Positions 1-12,000 of a DNA stretch of 64,000 bases are shown one piece after another. Source of the stretch: Spongilla lacustris (Eukaryota; Porifera; Demospongiae; Spongillida; Spongillidae); NCBI GenBank assembly GCA_949361645.1, contig OX442418.1:757951-821950 (forward strand), given 5' to 3'. The position numbers were made by a program, and so were the translations under genes. The notes beneath the pieces were generated by a model. It was not told the origin of the DNA and did not search any database. It saw nothing but the letters and a program-made list of their open reading frames with translations. The number at the start of each line of letters is the position of its first letter. The stretch's first letter is position 1.

Positions 1-99
1 ATTGCATTGCAGTTTTCTGCGACAATGTTTTGAAGTTCTTTCGCATCTTATAAAAATTGCTTCGCAAAATGCGATGCTATACCGGTTAAAATACTCCCT

Positions 100-558
100 G
101 TATACATACCACACCCACACATGTACGCACACACACCATTACATACACAACCATACATATACACCCACAAACACACACACACACATACACACCCACACAT
201 ACACAAACACACACACATACACCCACACATACACACAAACACACACACACCACACACACCCTTACACACACACATCCATACACATACACCATACATGCAC
301 ACACAAACACACCCACACCCGCACACACAAACACACCCTTACATACACACACATACCCATACACATACATCCACACATACACGCACACACAAACACACCC
401 ACACCCACCCACACACACACCCACCCACACAAACACACCCACACCCCCTTACATACACACACATATACACCCACACAAACACACCCACACACCCCCACAC
501 ACACCCTTATATACACACACACATACCCATACACATACTCCCACCCACACACACACAC
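100..558. repeat. CA-rich microsatellite in a RIF1 intron
   Basis: Long imperfect run of CACACA, CATACA and ACCCACAC motifs with almost no other sequence. It lies just 3' (minus strand) of the last RIF1 exon recognised. Histidine/threonine-rich or cysteine/valine-rich open frames across it are products of the repeat. Bases 1-99 are AT-rich and hold no feature I can support. Confidence 0.95.
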
Positions 559-3500
559 CTGGCTCCTCTGCAAAGTTGTCAATAATGGCCTGCCAGGCCT
601 GGAACACAGTGGCCTGCATCAGAGCTCCCTTAAGCTTGAAGGCCTACAATACGTTGCCATGACTGCAACCATAACACACATTGCCATGACACCCTACCTT
701 TTCAGCGACCTTTAGCAGTGAATTAAGGAATGGACTGGTGTCACGCACAACCTATGTAGAGACACTTGTGAAGTACACCACACCACACATCTGCATCTCG
801 GTGTCTCATTCTCTCTCTCCCACTCTCACCACACACATACATGTATGCATGTGCACACCTCACCATACCTCTCTCCACACCACACCTCTCTCCATACATC
901 ACACCTCCCTCCACACATCACACCTCTCTCCACACACCACACCTCCCTCCACACACCACACCTCCCTCCACTCACCACACCTCCCTCCACACACCACACC
1001 TCCCACCACACCCTCTCCACACCACACCTCCCTCCACACACCTCCCACCACACACCACACCTCCCACCACACCCTCTCCACACCACACCTCCCTCCACAC
1101 CCTCTCCACACCACACCTCCCTCCACACACCTCCCACCACACCTCCCTCCACACACCACACCTCCCACCACACCCTCTCCACACCACACCTCCCTCCACA
1201 CCTCTCTCCACACACCACACCTCCCACCACACCCTCTCCACACCACACCTCCCACCACACCTCCCTCCACACCTCCCCTCACACCACACCCTCTCCACAC
1301 CACACCTCCCTCCACACCTCCCTCCACACACCTCCCACCACACCTCTCTCCACACACCACACCTCCCCCCACACCACACCTCCCTCCACACACCACACCT
1401 CCCTCCACACACACCTCCCTCCACACACCTCCCACCACACCTCCCCCCACACACACCTCCCTCCACTCACCTTCCCCAGTAGACGTATGCAGTGTGCCCA
1501 TGACATGAGGACTATGTGGGGGTGTTGGTCTGGCAACTTGTCATCCAGCCGTACCTTCATGACGTCCAAGTAGCTCTGTTGTGATTGGACATCTTTAAAT
1601 CGTCATATAATACACACCTTCACCTCATGTCTACCTACACCTCATGACCACCTAGATGTACACCTCATGATCACCTCATGACCACCTTCACCTCATGACC
1701 ACCTACACCTCATGACCACCTACACCTCATGACCACCTTCACCTCATGACCTCATGTCCACCTACACCTCATGATGTGCATAACCTAGAGCTTAGAATTC
1801 TCCTCCCTCTCCCTCCTCCCCCTCCCTCCTCCCTCCTCACCCTCTTCAGCTCCTCCATCACCCACTCCACTAGTGAACTGCAATCTTTCTTCTCCACATA
1901 AGCCGCTAAGGTCAGCGCCTTGTTCAGTACCTGGGCAGGCATAGTCAAGAGCTCTGTAACCATAGCTACCAGTCTGTAATGGTTGCTAGGATACAGATCA
2001 TGTTAATATTAGATCTTACATTAGAGATTACATCCCACCTACACCAAGGGGAGGGGAAGACGAGGGAAGGAGGGAGGAAGGGACAGAGGGGGAGGGAGGG
2101 AGGGAAGGAGGGAGGGAGGGAGGGAGGGAGAGGGAGGAAGGGAGGGAGGGACAGAGGGGGGAGGGAGGGAGGGAGAGAGGGAGGGGGAGGGAGGGAGGAG
2201 GGAGGGAGGGAGAGAGGGAGGGGGAGGGAGGGAGGAGGGAGGAAGGGTATTCCTCAACCAATACGACATTGATTTCAGTCAGGCCCTGCCTTAAGGCTCC
2301 GCCTCAAGCTCCACCCACCTGTGGCACCTTGCTGAAGAGGAGAAGGAAGACAGTCTTGTACCATTTGAGTAGGTCACCTATCATACTGTGACGACACTGC
2401 CCGTACAGCCTGGGGAGGAGGGTGCAGTGTGAATGTATAACCATGTACATGCCACAAATGCACACACCCACACAAATGTACATACCCACACATATGCACA
2501 CACCCACACATATGCACACACCCACACATATGCACACACCCACACATATGCACACACCCACACATATGCACACACCCACACATATGCACACACCCACATA
2601 TGCACACACACCCACATATGCACACACCCACACATATGCACCCATACAGCACACATATACACACACCCACACCATATGCATATATACACCGCACCACATG
2701 CACACACCACATACACCACCCACCCACACATATGCACACACCACATGCACGCACACACCACACCACATGCACACACACACCACACATACACACCACACCT
2801 ACTTTGCTAACAGGTTCAATGCCTCCATCTCCACTACTGCCACTTTGTGTATGTACCTGGGCACCACCTCCCCAACCGTGTCCAGAATGTACAGCAGCTG
2901 GGGAGGGGTAAGGGAGATATGGGAGGGGTAAGGGAGATATGGGAGGGGTGAGGGAGAGATGGGAGGGGTGAGGGAGAGATGGGAGGGGTGAGGGAGAGAT
3001 GGGAGAGGTGAGGGAGAGATGGGAGAGGTAAGGGAGAGATGGGAGAAGTGAGGGAGAGATGGGAGAGGTAAGGGAGAGATGGGAGAGGTGAGGGAGAGAT
3101 GGGAGGGGTGAGGGAGAGATGGGAGAGGTGAGGGAGAGATGGGAGGGGTGTAGTGTGATACATGTGTGTGATGTTGTGTGGTGTGTGTATGTATACGCAC
3201 CAAGGTCTGGACGTGGGAGTTAGTGAAGTTTTGGTTAGAAAGACACCACAGAGCTCTCATGCACGTGTCAGGGTTGACAGATTTATCTGCAGCCACCTCA
3301 CATAGTGCTGGGGAGGAGGAACCATATGCATACATACACACACATACATACATACATACATACATACATCATACATACATACATAAATACACACACATAC
3401 ATACATACACACACATGCTAATTATAATTAATCTTGTGCAAGTCCTACCACAAGGTATGAAGTAAATATTAATAACACATGTGGTGAGACATCTCATGTA

Positions 3501-4707
3501 CCTTTCACAACTTTCGCAACATCTTGTTGAGAGTAAATCCTTTAGATAAAAATAAAAACTTTCACATGACGTAGCTACTATGTTTGATGATCAGCTGATG
3601 TCACATGAGGCTCAGCTGACATGTCACATGAGGCTCAGCTGTCATGTCACATGAGACGCAGTTGACATGTCACATGAGGCTCAGCTGATCATCAGCTGAC
3701 ATGTCACAGGTGGATCAGCCGACATGTCACATGAGGCTCAGCTGACATGTCACATGAGGCTCAGCTGACATGTCACAGGTGGATCAGGTGACATGTCACA
3801 TGTGGATCAGGTGACATTTAGGTGGTACCTTGCAATCTCGCCACGGAAAATGTAACATCCAAAGAAATGGAGTGCTTCAGTCCTGCAGACCACATTGGAC
3901 ACATCTACCTGTTGATCAGAGATCATGGCATCTCCACCCTCCTCCCCAGCCCTGTCCTCACCAATATCTGGGCGGTAATCCTTTCGTGTTGCCCACAAAG
4001 GTATGTGAGTAGCTCCTGGCTCAGCTGGGGTACCTTTAAGGAGCTGCAGAAGGAATGTCAGTATACTAGTCAGTATATTAGGCACCACCTTAGGTCAGTA
4101 TATTAGGCACCACCTTAGGTCAGTATATACTAGGCACCTTAGGTCAGTATACTAGGTAAGTATACTAGGCACCTTAGGTCAGTATACTAGGTCAGTATAG
4201 GTAAGTATACTAGGCACCTTTAGGCACCTTAGGTCAGTATACTAGGTAAGTTTACTAGGCACCTTAGGTCAGTATACTAGGTCAGTATACTAGGCAAGTA
4301 TACTAGGCACCTTAGGTCAGTATACTAGGTAAGTATACTAGGCACCTTAGGTCAGTATACTAGGCACCTTAGGTCAGTATACTAGGTAAGTATACTAGGC
4401 ACCTTAGGTCAGTATACTAGGTAAGTATACTAGGCACCTTAGGTCAGTATACTAGGTAAGTATACTAGGCACCTTAGGTCAGTATACTAAGCTTAGCTCC
4501 CAACACGACTACACGATGTTTACCCCTCACATAAGCACACACAAAGACACAGATACACACACACATATCTAGACATACACACACACAAAAACGCACGCAC
4601 CTTGACAGAGCTGCGTAAGCATCTACCCTGTTCTGCTGGGCAGGTCGCGCGCAGTCACTGGCGACCCGCCACCTCTCCTTAAAGACGCTAACACTGTCTG
4701 GATTCAT
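559..4707 (-). CDS. RIF1: RIF1 orthologue (telomere-associated protein RIF1), 5' part, partial
   Basis: RIF1 controls replication timing and double-strand break repair choice in the nucleus. Only the N-terminal HEAT-like region is here. Exons on the minus strand: 4601-4707 (start ATG at 4707), 3962-4043, 3829-3908, 3502-3539, 3201-3307, 2803-2897, 2319-2409, 1841-1973, 1471-1575, 698-751 and 559-643. The first seven join in phase to exactly 200 codons. Matches to the vertebrate Rif1 N-terminus, in the same order, include DAYAALS, TEALHFFGCYIF, MRALWCLSNQNF, VEMEALNLLAK, SWAHCIRLLGK, FLNSLLKVAEK and FQAWQAIIDNFAEEP. Exon 7 ends in phase 0, while the exon at 1841-1973 needs two extra bases; a small exon between 1974 and 2318 was probably missed, or the assembly has an error there. 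Nearly every intron holds a minisatellite. The gene continues past base 1. Identification is by recalled family similarity and is strong because of colinearity. Confidence 0.88.
845..1470. repeat. Minisatellite of CACCTCCCTCCACA-type units
   Basis: About 620 bp of tandem CACACCTCCCTCCACA / CACCACACCCTCTCCA variants filling the RIF1 intron between 698-751 and 1471-1575. The strand bias is extreme (almost no G on plus), so all overlapping open frames are artefacts. It stops next to the donor of exon 1471-1575. Confidence 0.93.
1617..1775. repeat. Short tandem repeat, CCTCATGACCACCTACA units
   Basis: About ten imperfect units of roughly 17 bp (ACCTCATGACCACCTAC and variants) in the RIF1 intron between 1471-1575 and 1841-1973. 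Confidence 0.85.
2050..2245. repeat. Purine GGGA/GGAAG tract
   Basis: About 195 bp of almost pure G and A (GAGGGAGGGAGG), a homopurine mirror-like tract in the RIF1 intron where the phase mismatch between flanking exons occurs. G-quadruplex or triplex potential is inferred from composition only. Confidence 0.92.
2457..2650. repeat. 18-bp minisatellite, CATATGCACACACCCACA
   Basis: About nine nearly perfect 18-bp copies followed by degenerate CA-rich DNA to about 2795. It fills the intron between the exons at 2319-2409 and 2803-2897. Confidence 0.92.
2904..3150. repeat. 20-bp minisatellite, GGGAGAGATGGGAGGGGTGA
   Basis: Twelve or so 20-bp units with A/G substitutions, starting right at the polypyrimidine tract (minus strand) of the exon ending at 2897. 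The repeat probably grew from that tract. Confidence 0.93.
3595..3820. repeat. 23-bp minisatellite, GTCACATGAGGCTCAGCTGACAT
   Basis: About nine diverged units built around CAGCTGACATGTCACATG, abutting the donor of the RIF1 exon at 3829-3908. The units contain the palindromes CAGCTG and ACATGT. Confidence 0.9.
4076..4490. repeat. 35-bp minisatellite in RIF1 intron 1
   Basis: About twelve units of TAGGCACCTTAGGTCAGTAT plus ACTAGGTAAGTATAC, with unit-length variants. On the plus strand each unit carries a donor-like AGGTAAGTAT, opposite to the direction of the RIF1 transcript. Confidence 0.93.
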
Positions 4708-6066
4708 CCTTCAGTTTAGCAAACATTACCAATACTTGGGGGACTTGCATTAGAAGGCGGAACGTGTGGCGGGTATTATGGATTTTAACATGTGGGCGCA
4801 TGTGACCCCGTTAAACTCTCCTCCCCAGCCCAATGTTGCCAATATACGAATCAAGGACGTTTATTAATGTCCTTGGTAGTATCAATTAGATTTTAGCGTA
4901 GATTTAGCATACTAGTATTAGGATAGAGCCGTCGAGAGCATACAATGTAAGAAAGCCCCCGTGGGCGTGGCTTATCCAGGAGTGAGGGAGCTAAAACCTC
5001 CTGGCAGTGGTAACCCGCCAGTAAAGAACCTTGAGAAGGTAGTACAATAGAGCCCTCATCAGCCTGGCTGGGAATGGGTAGGTAAGGTCTCGGTACTTAG
5101 AATGGGATATCGTACTGTGACCCAGCTCTGCTTCTGCAAAAGACCACAACGAATACAATGTGGTGTCGTCATTCCACTGTTTTCCGTAAGATGAGTTGGA
5201 AAGCTTAGTTAAAACTGATGCCAGATTTCCAATTGGAAATCATCCTGTCACGTGCGGACTTGTTACATGCTGTCTATTACTACTGATGACACATATAGCT
5301 TCATAGTGCATTGCATTGGTCAACTGTTTTAGTAAGTCACATTTGCCATGTTTCTTCTTATCATTAACTCATGTGGATGGGAAGCTTTCCATGTGTGCTT
5401 GGCTTTCATCACCCCCTCACCATCAACTGTATTGGATGGAAGATGACTTTGTCGTTTAACCACACATATTTCCATGTGACTGCCATTACGGGCTGAACGT
5501 TAATGTGTGTAACAAATGCCACTCTGGATATGAAGAAATTAATATAATTATGTGTGTTATGTTGCGCATGCGCTTACGCTGTCACTGACTCACTGTGAAA
5601 ATATTTTTGTTGTTTACATTCGTTATGTGTCGGTGGAAATTTTAAGGTGAGCGTTTTTTCTGGGATATTGTTTGTTCCTAGCACCTGTAGCTAAACCTTT
5701 GGTACCAATCACCCCGTTTGGTTGTTAGGTTGTAAACTGCACACGCGTAGGGCCTAGGCCTACGCCGACGTTATATCACATAGCCAAGGATAGTGTAGCC
5801 ATTTATAGCCTCTCCATTACCATAAAAATCACTTCCCATTAGCCTGAGGTAGCCAGCCTCGCTCGTGGTGCGAGGTAGCCAATATGGCCTAGTGTAGTGC
5901 TCGAAATGCTCTGTTTGGGATGTCCCCGTTGGGCCATAAGAGGCCTCCTTACCCGTGACCATGGTGTGCGATGTCATGTAGTTAGTAAAAAGAAGTGTGA
6001 TGTCTGTGTTGCGGATCGGACCTGCTGTGATTAACTGTTAATAATTTCTTTTCTTATAACATTAAA
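4708..6066. other. Divergent intergenic region between RIF1 and the Kelch-ROCO gene
   Basis: About 1.36 kb of unique, non-repetitive DNA without a convincing open frame. RIF1 starts leftward at 4707 and the Kelch-ROCO gene rightward at 6067, so this should hold both promoters. Confidence 0.6.
5564..5592 (+). promoter_or_regulatory. Candidate promoter motifs: NRF1-type palindrome and AP-1 site
   Basis: A perfect GCGCATGCGC palindrome (5564-5573), the NRF1 consensus known from animal promoters, is followed 12 bp later by TGACTCA (5586-5592), the AP-1 consensus. A donor-like AAGGTGAGC lies at about 5643-5651, so a 5'UTR exon of the Kelch-ROCO gene could start here. Motif matches only. Confidence 0.3.
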
Positions 6067-9000
6067 ATGTTTAATTTTGAAACTTGTGAAAATGTACCTG
6101 TGCAGCAAGGTCGAGGAATGTTAGGTGGTGGCCTGGTGGAGGTGGAGGGTAGGGTTGTGTGGGGACGAGGAGTACAACTGTATAGGTTAGATAATAAGGA
6201 TACTTGGAAGAGATGGACTGATGATGTTGGGGGAGGGGGAGGGGCCACACTAGGAGTGTGTGGTGGAAGGTTAGTGACAGTGGGAGGTTATAGGGATAAG
6301 GATGGTGGTGTGGGTAGTAAGGAGGTGATGGTGTGGAGAGGAGGGAGGTGGTCCCTCATGTCAGACATGTTGATAGGGTGCTATGGGTCCTGTGTAGTTA
6401 GTGTTGGTGGAGGTGGTCTGGTGGTGATGGGAGGGAGAGGTGATGGGGACTGGTACTTGGCTGATGTCCAAGTCTTTGATGGGAAGACACAGACCTGGCA
6501 CTTTGGACCATCACTACCTAAGCCATGTGGGCCCATGTCAGCAGTGGTCCATGGAGACCTGGTCTTTGTGATAGGAGGTGCCCCCATGTTCAGAGCTGTG
6601 TGGTGTGCCAACATCAATGACCTGGTGAGCCACTGAGCATTGTATAGCATCTCTGTCCCTTTGTTTAGCGTGTGTGTAGCTGACCCGTGGGACACACACA
6701 CCACGCTACTACACACACGCACACATACCACACACCTACCAGTCCACGCTCAGAGCATAGAGACACACACACACACGGCGAGGACGCGTGCTCCAGCGAC
6801 GCTGCTGATGGGGACACACACACAAGCGTCTCCATCGTGTGCACGCTGATGTTAGAGCGTGCTTCACACATGGGCACACACCAATGATGTCCACACATGC
6901 ACACTGTGTAGTGTATGAGTATGTGCACACACACACATGAACACATGATTTGTTTGGTTTACCACTAACTCATCTCATCTCCATCTACTTTCCAATACAC
7001 ACATTCATTAGACTTCTGCACACACCCAACAATCTCCATGGATACAGCTACCATATGTACCATACATTGGTTCATCTGTATGTGTGGTTGATGGAGTGCT
7101 CCTTGCCATTGGAGGCCAGGATGGTGACTTAAAGAGTACCTCTGCCATTTGTGCCTTCCATCCTGTTGACCAGAAATGGCAGCATGTTGGTGAAATGCCA
7201 TTTGAGTGTTCCATGGTAGACTCTCTACTGCTGTCAGAAGGAAGGCTGTTGGTGGTTGATGGGGTCAGTCAGAGGGTCTTGAAGATCGCTGTGGAAGGTA
7301 AGTCATGCTACAAATGAAAGTGTACTAACCAGAGTATTTTCAGGTCTGGCTACACTCTTCCCCAATGTGCAGAACATAGATCAAAGGTATGTTATGTGTG
7401 TACCTTGGTAGGGACAGGGAAGATGGCGTTGGTTGTACAATGTAAGCTTACATACCTTATCACTGTAGCGTAAATACTGTGATAATCACACATTTAGCTT
7501 GGCCTATATCTAAGTACAATAGGTAACTGTATGTCATTATGGCCTGGTATGGTACATTTACCCCCTGGTATGACCCCCTGGTATGGTATGATGGTTGCTT
7601 TGTATGATAGCTGCACACGTAGTGCCTATCATTATTCTGGCCATATAAGCACCAAGTGTGTGTGTGTGTGTGTGTGTGTTTTGTGTGTGTGTGTGTGTTT
7701 TGTGTGTGTGTGTGTGCTTGTAAAATGTTATTTGAAATTTGAATGGACTTCTTTAGCTCAACAGAAAAAAGAAAATAATAAATTAATAAATATAATAAGA
7801 ATATTTTTATTTTTATTTTTATTAATGAAAGATGTATATACAATAATACATGTTAATAACAAATTTCAATATTGAACTAGTAAACTATGTAACTATGTAT
7901 GAGTCAACTATCTAAGTAGAGGTCTGAGACTTTAGCACGGGGACCTGCCCTTGCAAGAAATGCTCTGGCATTCGAGCGCACAAGGGAAAGGTTTAGTCTC
8001 GAATAAATGCTGTCCAGAGTGGTGGAAGTGGAGGAGTTAACCTGAACTGAAAGGCGGGAAGCAAGTTTATATAAGAATATGTATGTGTTATTATTATTAT
8101 TATTATTATTTTTTTGGTTTAACAAATAATAATAATAATAATATTATGTTTGTGCATGTGCCTGCATGAGTATGCTATTTATTCCTTTGTATTTTATGAT
8201 TATCCTGTATTTATATTTATTTTTACTTATTGTAAGTGTATTACGTATTCTGTTATGAAATATCTCTGAACATAAAAAATAAAATAAAATGGGAAAGTTT
8301 ACGAGAAAAGGGACCTAGCATGTATTATAAAAAAGTATAATAAAAATGCATTACGTTTGATTTGCTATAACTTCCGAACAGTTAACGCTATCAACTTCCT
8401 ATTTTCAACACTTCATACTGCACCATTTCTCTGTGGTAAAATACATTTTGGAGTCTTGCACTTACTCCGTGTCAGTATTGCAACGTTCGATACCCCACTG
8501 GGTTCAAACCCGCCATAACTTTCGGTAGGAGTAATCAATTCGCTTCAAATTCGGTTTGTAGGTAGAGAGGTCCTATACCTATCGATTTGTTCTGTTCGTT
8601 GATTTTTATGCCATCCATTACGGAGATACAGTTGAACAAACTACGTGCCCATTTTCGCGCTCGATTCGCGCCAATGATTTGGGCAAATTGCGTTCCGCTC
8701 AATGTATGGGGAGGCGGGGATTATAACATTGGCGCGAATCAAGCGGGAAAACGTGCACGTAGTTTGTTCAACTGTATCTCTGTAACGGATGGCATAAAAA
8801 TTAACGAACAGAACAAATCGATAGGTATAGGACCTCTCTACCTACAAACCGAATTTGAAGCAAATTGATTACTCCTACCGAAAGTTATGGCGGGTTTGAA
8901 CCCAGTGGGGTATCGAACGTTGCAATACTGACACGGAGCACGTGCAAGACTCCAAAATGTATTTTACCATAGAGAAATGGTGCAGTATGAAGTGTTGAAA

Positions 9001-12000
9001 ATAGGAAGTTGATAGCGTTAACTGTTCGGAAGTTATAGCAAATCAAACGTAATGCATTTTTATTATACTTTTTTATAATACACGCTAGGTCCCTTTTCTC
9101 GTAAACTTTCCCAAATAAAATAAAAAATTTCCGCGGTTGCATTGAGCGGTGCTCTCATCTACTAACTTACGACCCTCGAGATCACTCCTTGGACCCAGGT
9201 CTTGACTTTAAAATTGGTACGTGTAGGCTGGCCACCTCACGGTACTTGCCATCTTTGGCTCACCAAGTGATAGTCCTGAAGATGCACCCTCGTGGTGCGC
9301 TCTTATTCGAAGGACCTTTAGCTTTGAGGATGCCCCGTGACAAGAAGGAAGCGGTGCGCTCGGAAGGGAATGTGAAAGGCGTCGTTACGCTGAATAGCTC
9401 CGTGGAAGAGCAATTATCCGTGGAATTCGCGATCAAGGACTACATGGATATTTTGTCTACAAACCAATGTGGGTCTGAAATCGCTAGATGGGCGCCTCAG
9501 AGTTGGGGAACTGATAAGAAGAGTGCACGACGGGAGAGTGTATAGATCAGGTGTTACTGTAGGTAGTTGTGGTACTGTGTAAATAATATTAGTGTCTTTC
9601 GTGTAATAATAATAATACTATTTTGTTGTGCAAAAATACAAATGTATATGTGGACAAATGTATGTATTTTAATAATGATACACTATCATAAACTGCCTAT
9701 AGTTAAATAAATAAATAAATAAATTAAATTAAAGAAATTAAAAACGGGTTACAGCTGGAAGCGAGGCGGGGGGGGGGGGGGGGGAAATTGTGGGGGACCC
9801 TAGTACCCCTATGCCCTCCCCCCCCCCATTTCTAATCCCCCTTTCTTCTACGTCTGATTTTTATTTTAAAGCAGATTTGTAATCGTCTCATTAAGCCCTA
9901 CAATATTGGACAATGGGGTCCGCCATAATTTTGTTTCCTCCCCCCCCGCCCTTCGGGTGGAAGCTTATAATTAATAATTACAGTACTCTCCCTGGTTGAA
10001 TATACATTGTAACCTGTCACTTCTCTGCATACTAGCCACATAACTAAAGTCATGAGTATGTGCGGGTGCTGTGGCCACCTGCAGTCTACAATGGCCATTT
10101 ATCAGATCTATGTGCAATGGACACTGCATGCAGTACTGGTTGGGATATGGATACAGCCCCTGGATTTTATTTTTTTTAAATAGTCTAATATAATCTAGCT
10201 TCAATGCATATAAATATATTTGTACTTTGCACAAGTTTTCATCATCTTATGGTGACATTGCTCCCATATATAGTCATACCCGTATTTGTTGTATGGGTTG
10301 TCTTAGAAGAGGCTGCCCAGGTTTTATGGTGGCTGCATGGAGGATGGATGGTTAGTTTAATTTGTACGAATTGCTAGGCACACCGACCTTGCCATTCATA
10401 TGATGAAATAATAATTAGCATAATTATACATGTATCTACCACTCATGACTGTGTGTGTGTCTGTGTTTGTTAGTTAGTATATCTGACCTTTACCCAACCT
10501 TGTATGGGTGCCGCTGATATACACATCAGCTTGTTGTGTACTCCACCAAGCTAGCACATCAGCAGCTCCCCATATCCCTATGTACCTGTTTCCTCAAAAC
10601 CCCAAATGTGGGGCGGTCTTCTGCCTGTCATTGTATATTCTGGTATATCCACTAAGTGTTCTGTTGTGTGTGCATAATTTATTCTTCATTCAGGAGGCTC
10701 TATGAGGAGGCCATGACCAAGGGATATGTGGAAACTTCAGTCACCAAGTGTCTCATCCTTGGAGCTGCTGGTGTTGGCAAGACTCACCTCAAACACCTCC
10801 TTCTCAACAAGGACCATCCAAAGCAACGTGTCAGTACAGGACTGGCTGACAACCCTGTTAGAGCCATCTCCTTCACACTGGCTGGTGTGGGTGGACAAGA
10901 GGAGGATGACTGGTTTGTGGTTGAAGATGACCAGGCACTGATGAGTGTTATTGGAGGAACCATCAAAGGTGGTGTATCCATGGCACCATCATTGGCTGAT
11001 GTGGTGAGCACTCTCCCAAAGATGGCCATAGACCCTTCCAATGTACCCAGTGATGGAGCTGTTGGTCCCACCCCTGCTGGTGTGAACATCACCAAGGACA
11101 CCACCCAGCCTGAACAGAGCAGGACTGCAGATATAGAGGATGAGCTGGTTCATCACATCAACCAATCCTCAGGTAAGAGCATCAGGCCTTGTTGTTTGTT
11201 GTACTCACCATAAATTTCCTTGTGCAGACAACAAGAAGTTGTTTGGTGTAAAGTGGATCCAGTTCATTGACAGTGGTGGTCAACTGCAGTACCATGATAT
11301 CCTTCCATTGTTTGTACAAAACCCATCTGTAACCATATTTGTACTGAAGCTGTCAGAAGAGCTATCACATCACCCCACCATTGAGTACTATGGAGCAGAT
11401 GGCAAGCCTGTTGGTAAACCATATCGATCATCTCTCTCTCATAAACAGATCCTTCAACACTGTCTTGGAGCAATTCACTCACAGGATGCTTGCCCTCTGA
11501 TTGTCACTGTGGGAACACATCGAGATGCTGAAAGTGAATGTTCAGAGTCTATGGAAGAGAAGAACCAACAACTCCAGGCACTACTGGATTCTACCCACTT
11601 CTGTGTGCTTTACAATGGAGAAGGAATGGATGAACTGATATTTGCTGTGAACGGCCTTTCTCCTGAAGATGTGGACAGACGTGTTGCCCAGGTACTTAGA
11701 AAGGAAATTGTATCCAGATTTCCCCAGCAGTTAATAAAGCGGCCGATAGCATGGTTTGGGCTGGAAATTGTCCTCCAAAGGTCATCCCACAATGGAGTTC
11801 TCAGCCTTGCAGAATGCCAAGCATGTGCTAAAAGGTTTCACATTGAGGGAGATGTGTTCTCTGCTGCCTTGCACCATCTTGTCCACCACAATGTGTTCTT
11901 ATATTACCCAGAGGTTCTTCCCCAGACAGTGTTCTGTGACCCCCAGGTAGTCCTCACCAAGGTGACTGAACTAGTGCAGTACCACCACAAGCTGAGAGAT

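Noticed and set aside
1..60. Possible further RIF1 exon (minus strand, AKELQNIVAENC)
   Set aside because: The acceptor is weak and the similarity to RIF1 at this point is not convincing.
8587..8868. 93-codon open frame in the centre of the foldback element
   Set aside because: It reads across both arms and the spacer, so its second half is the reverse complement of the first; not a protein gene.
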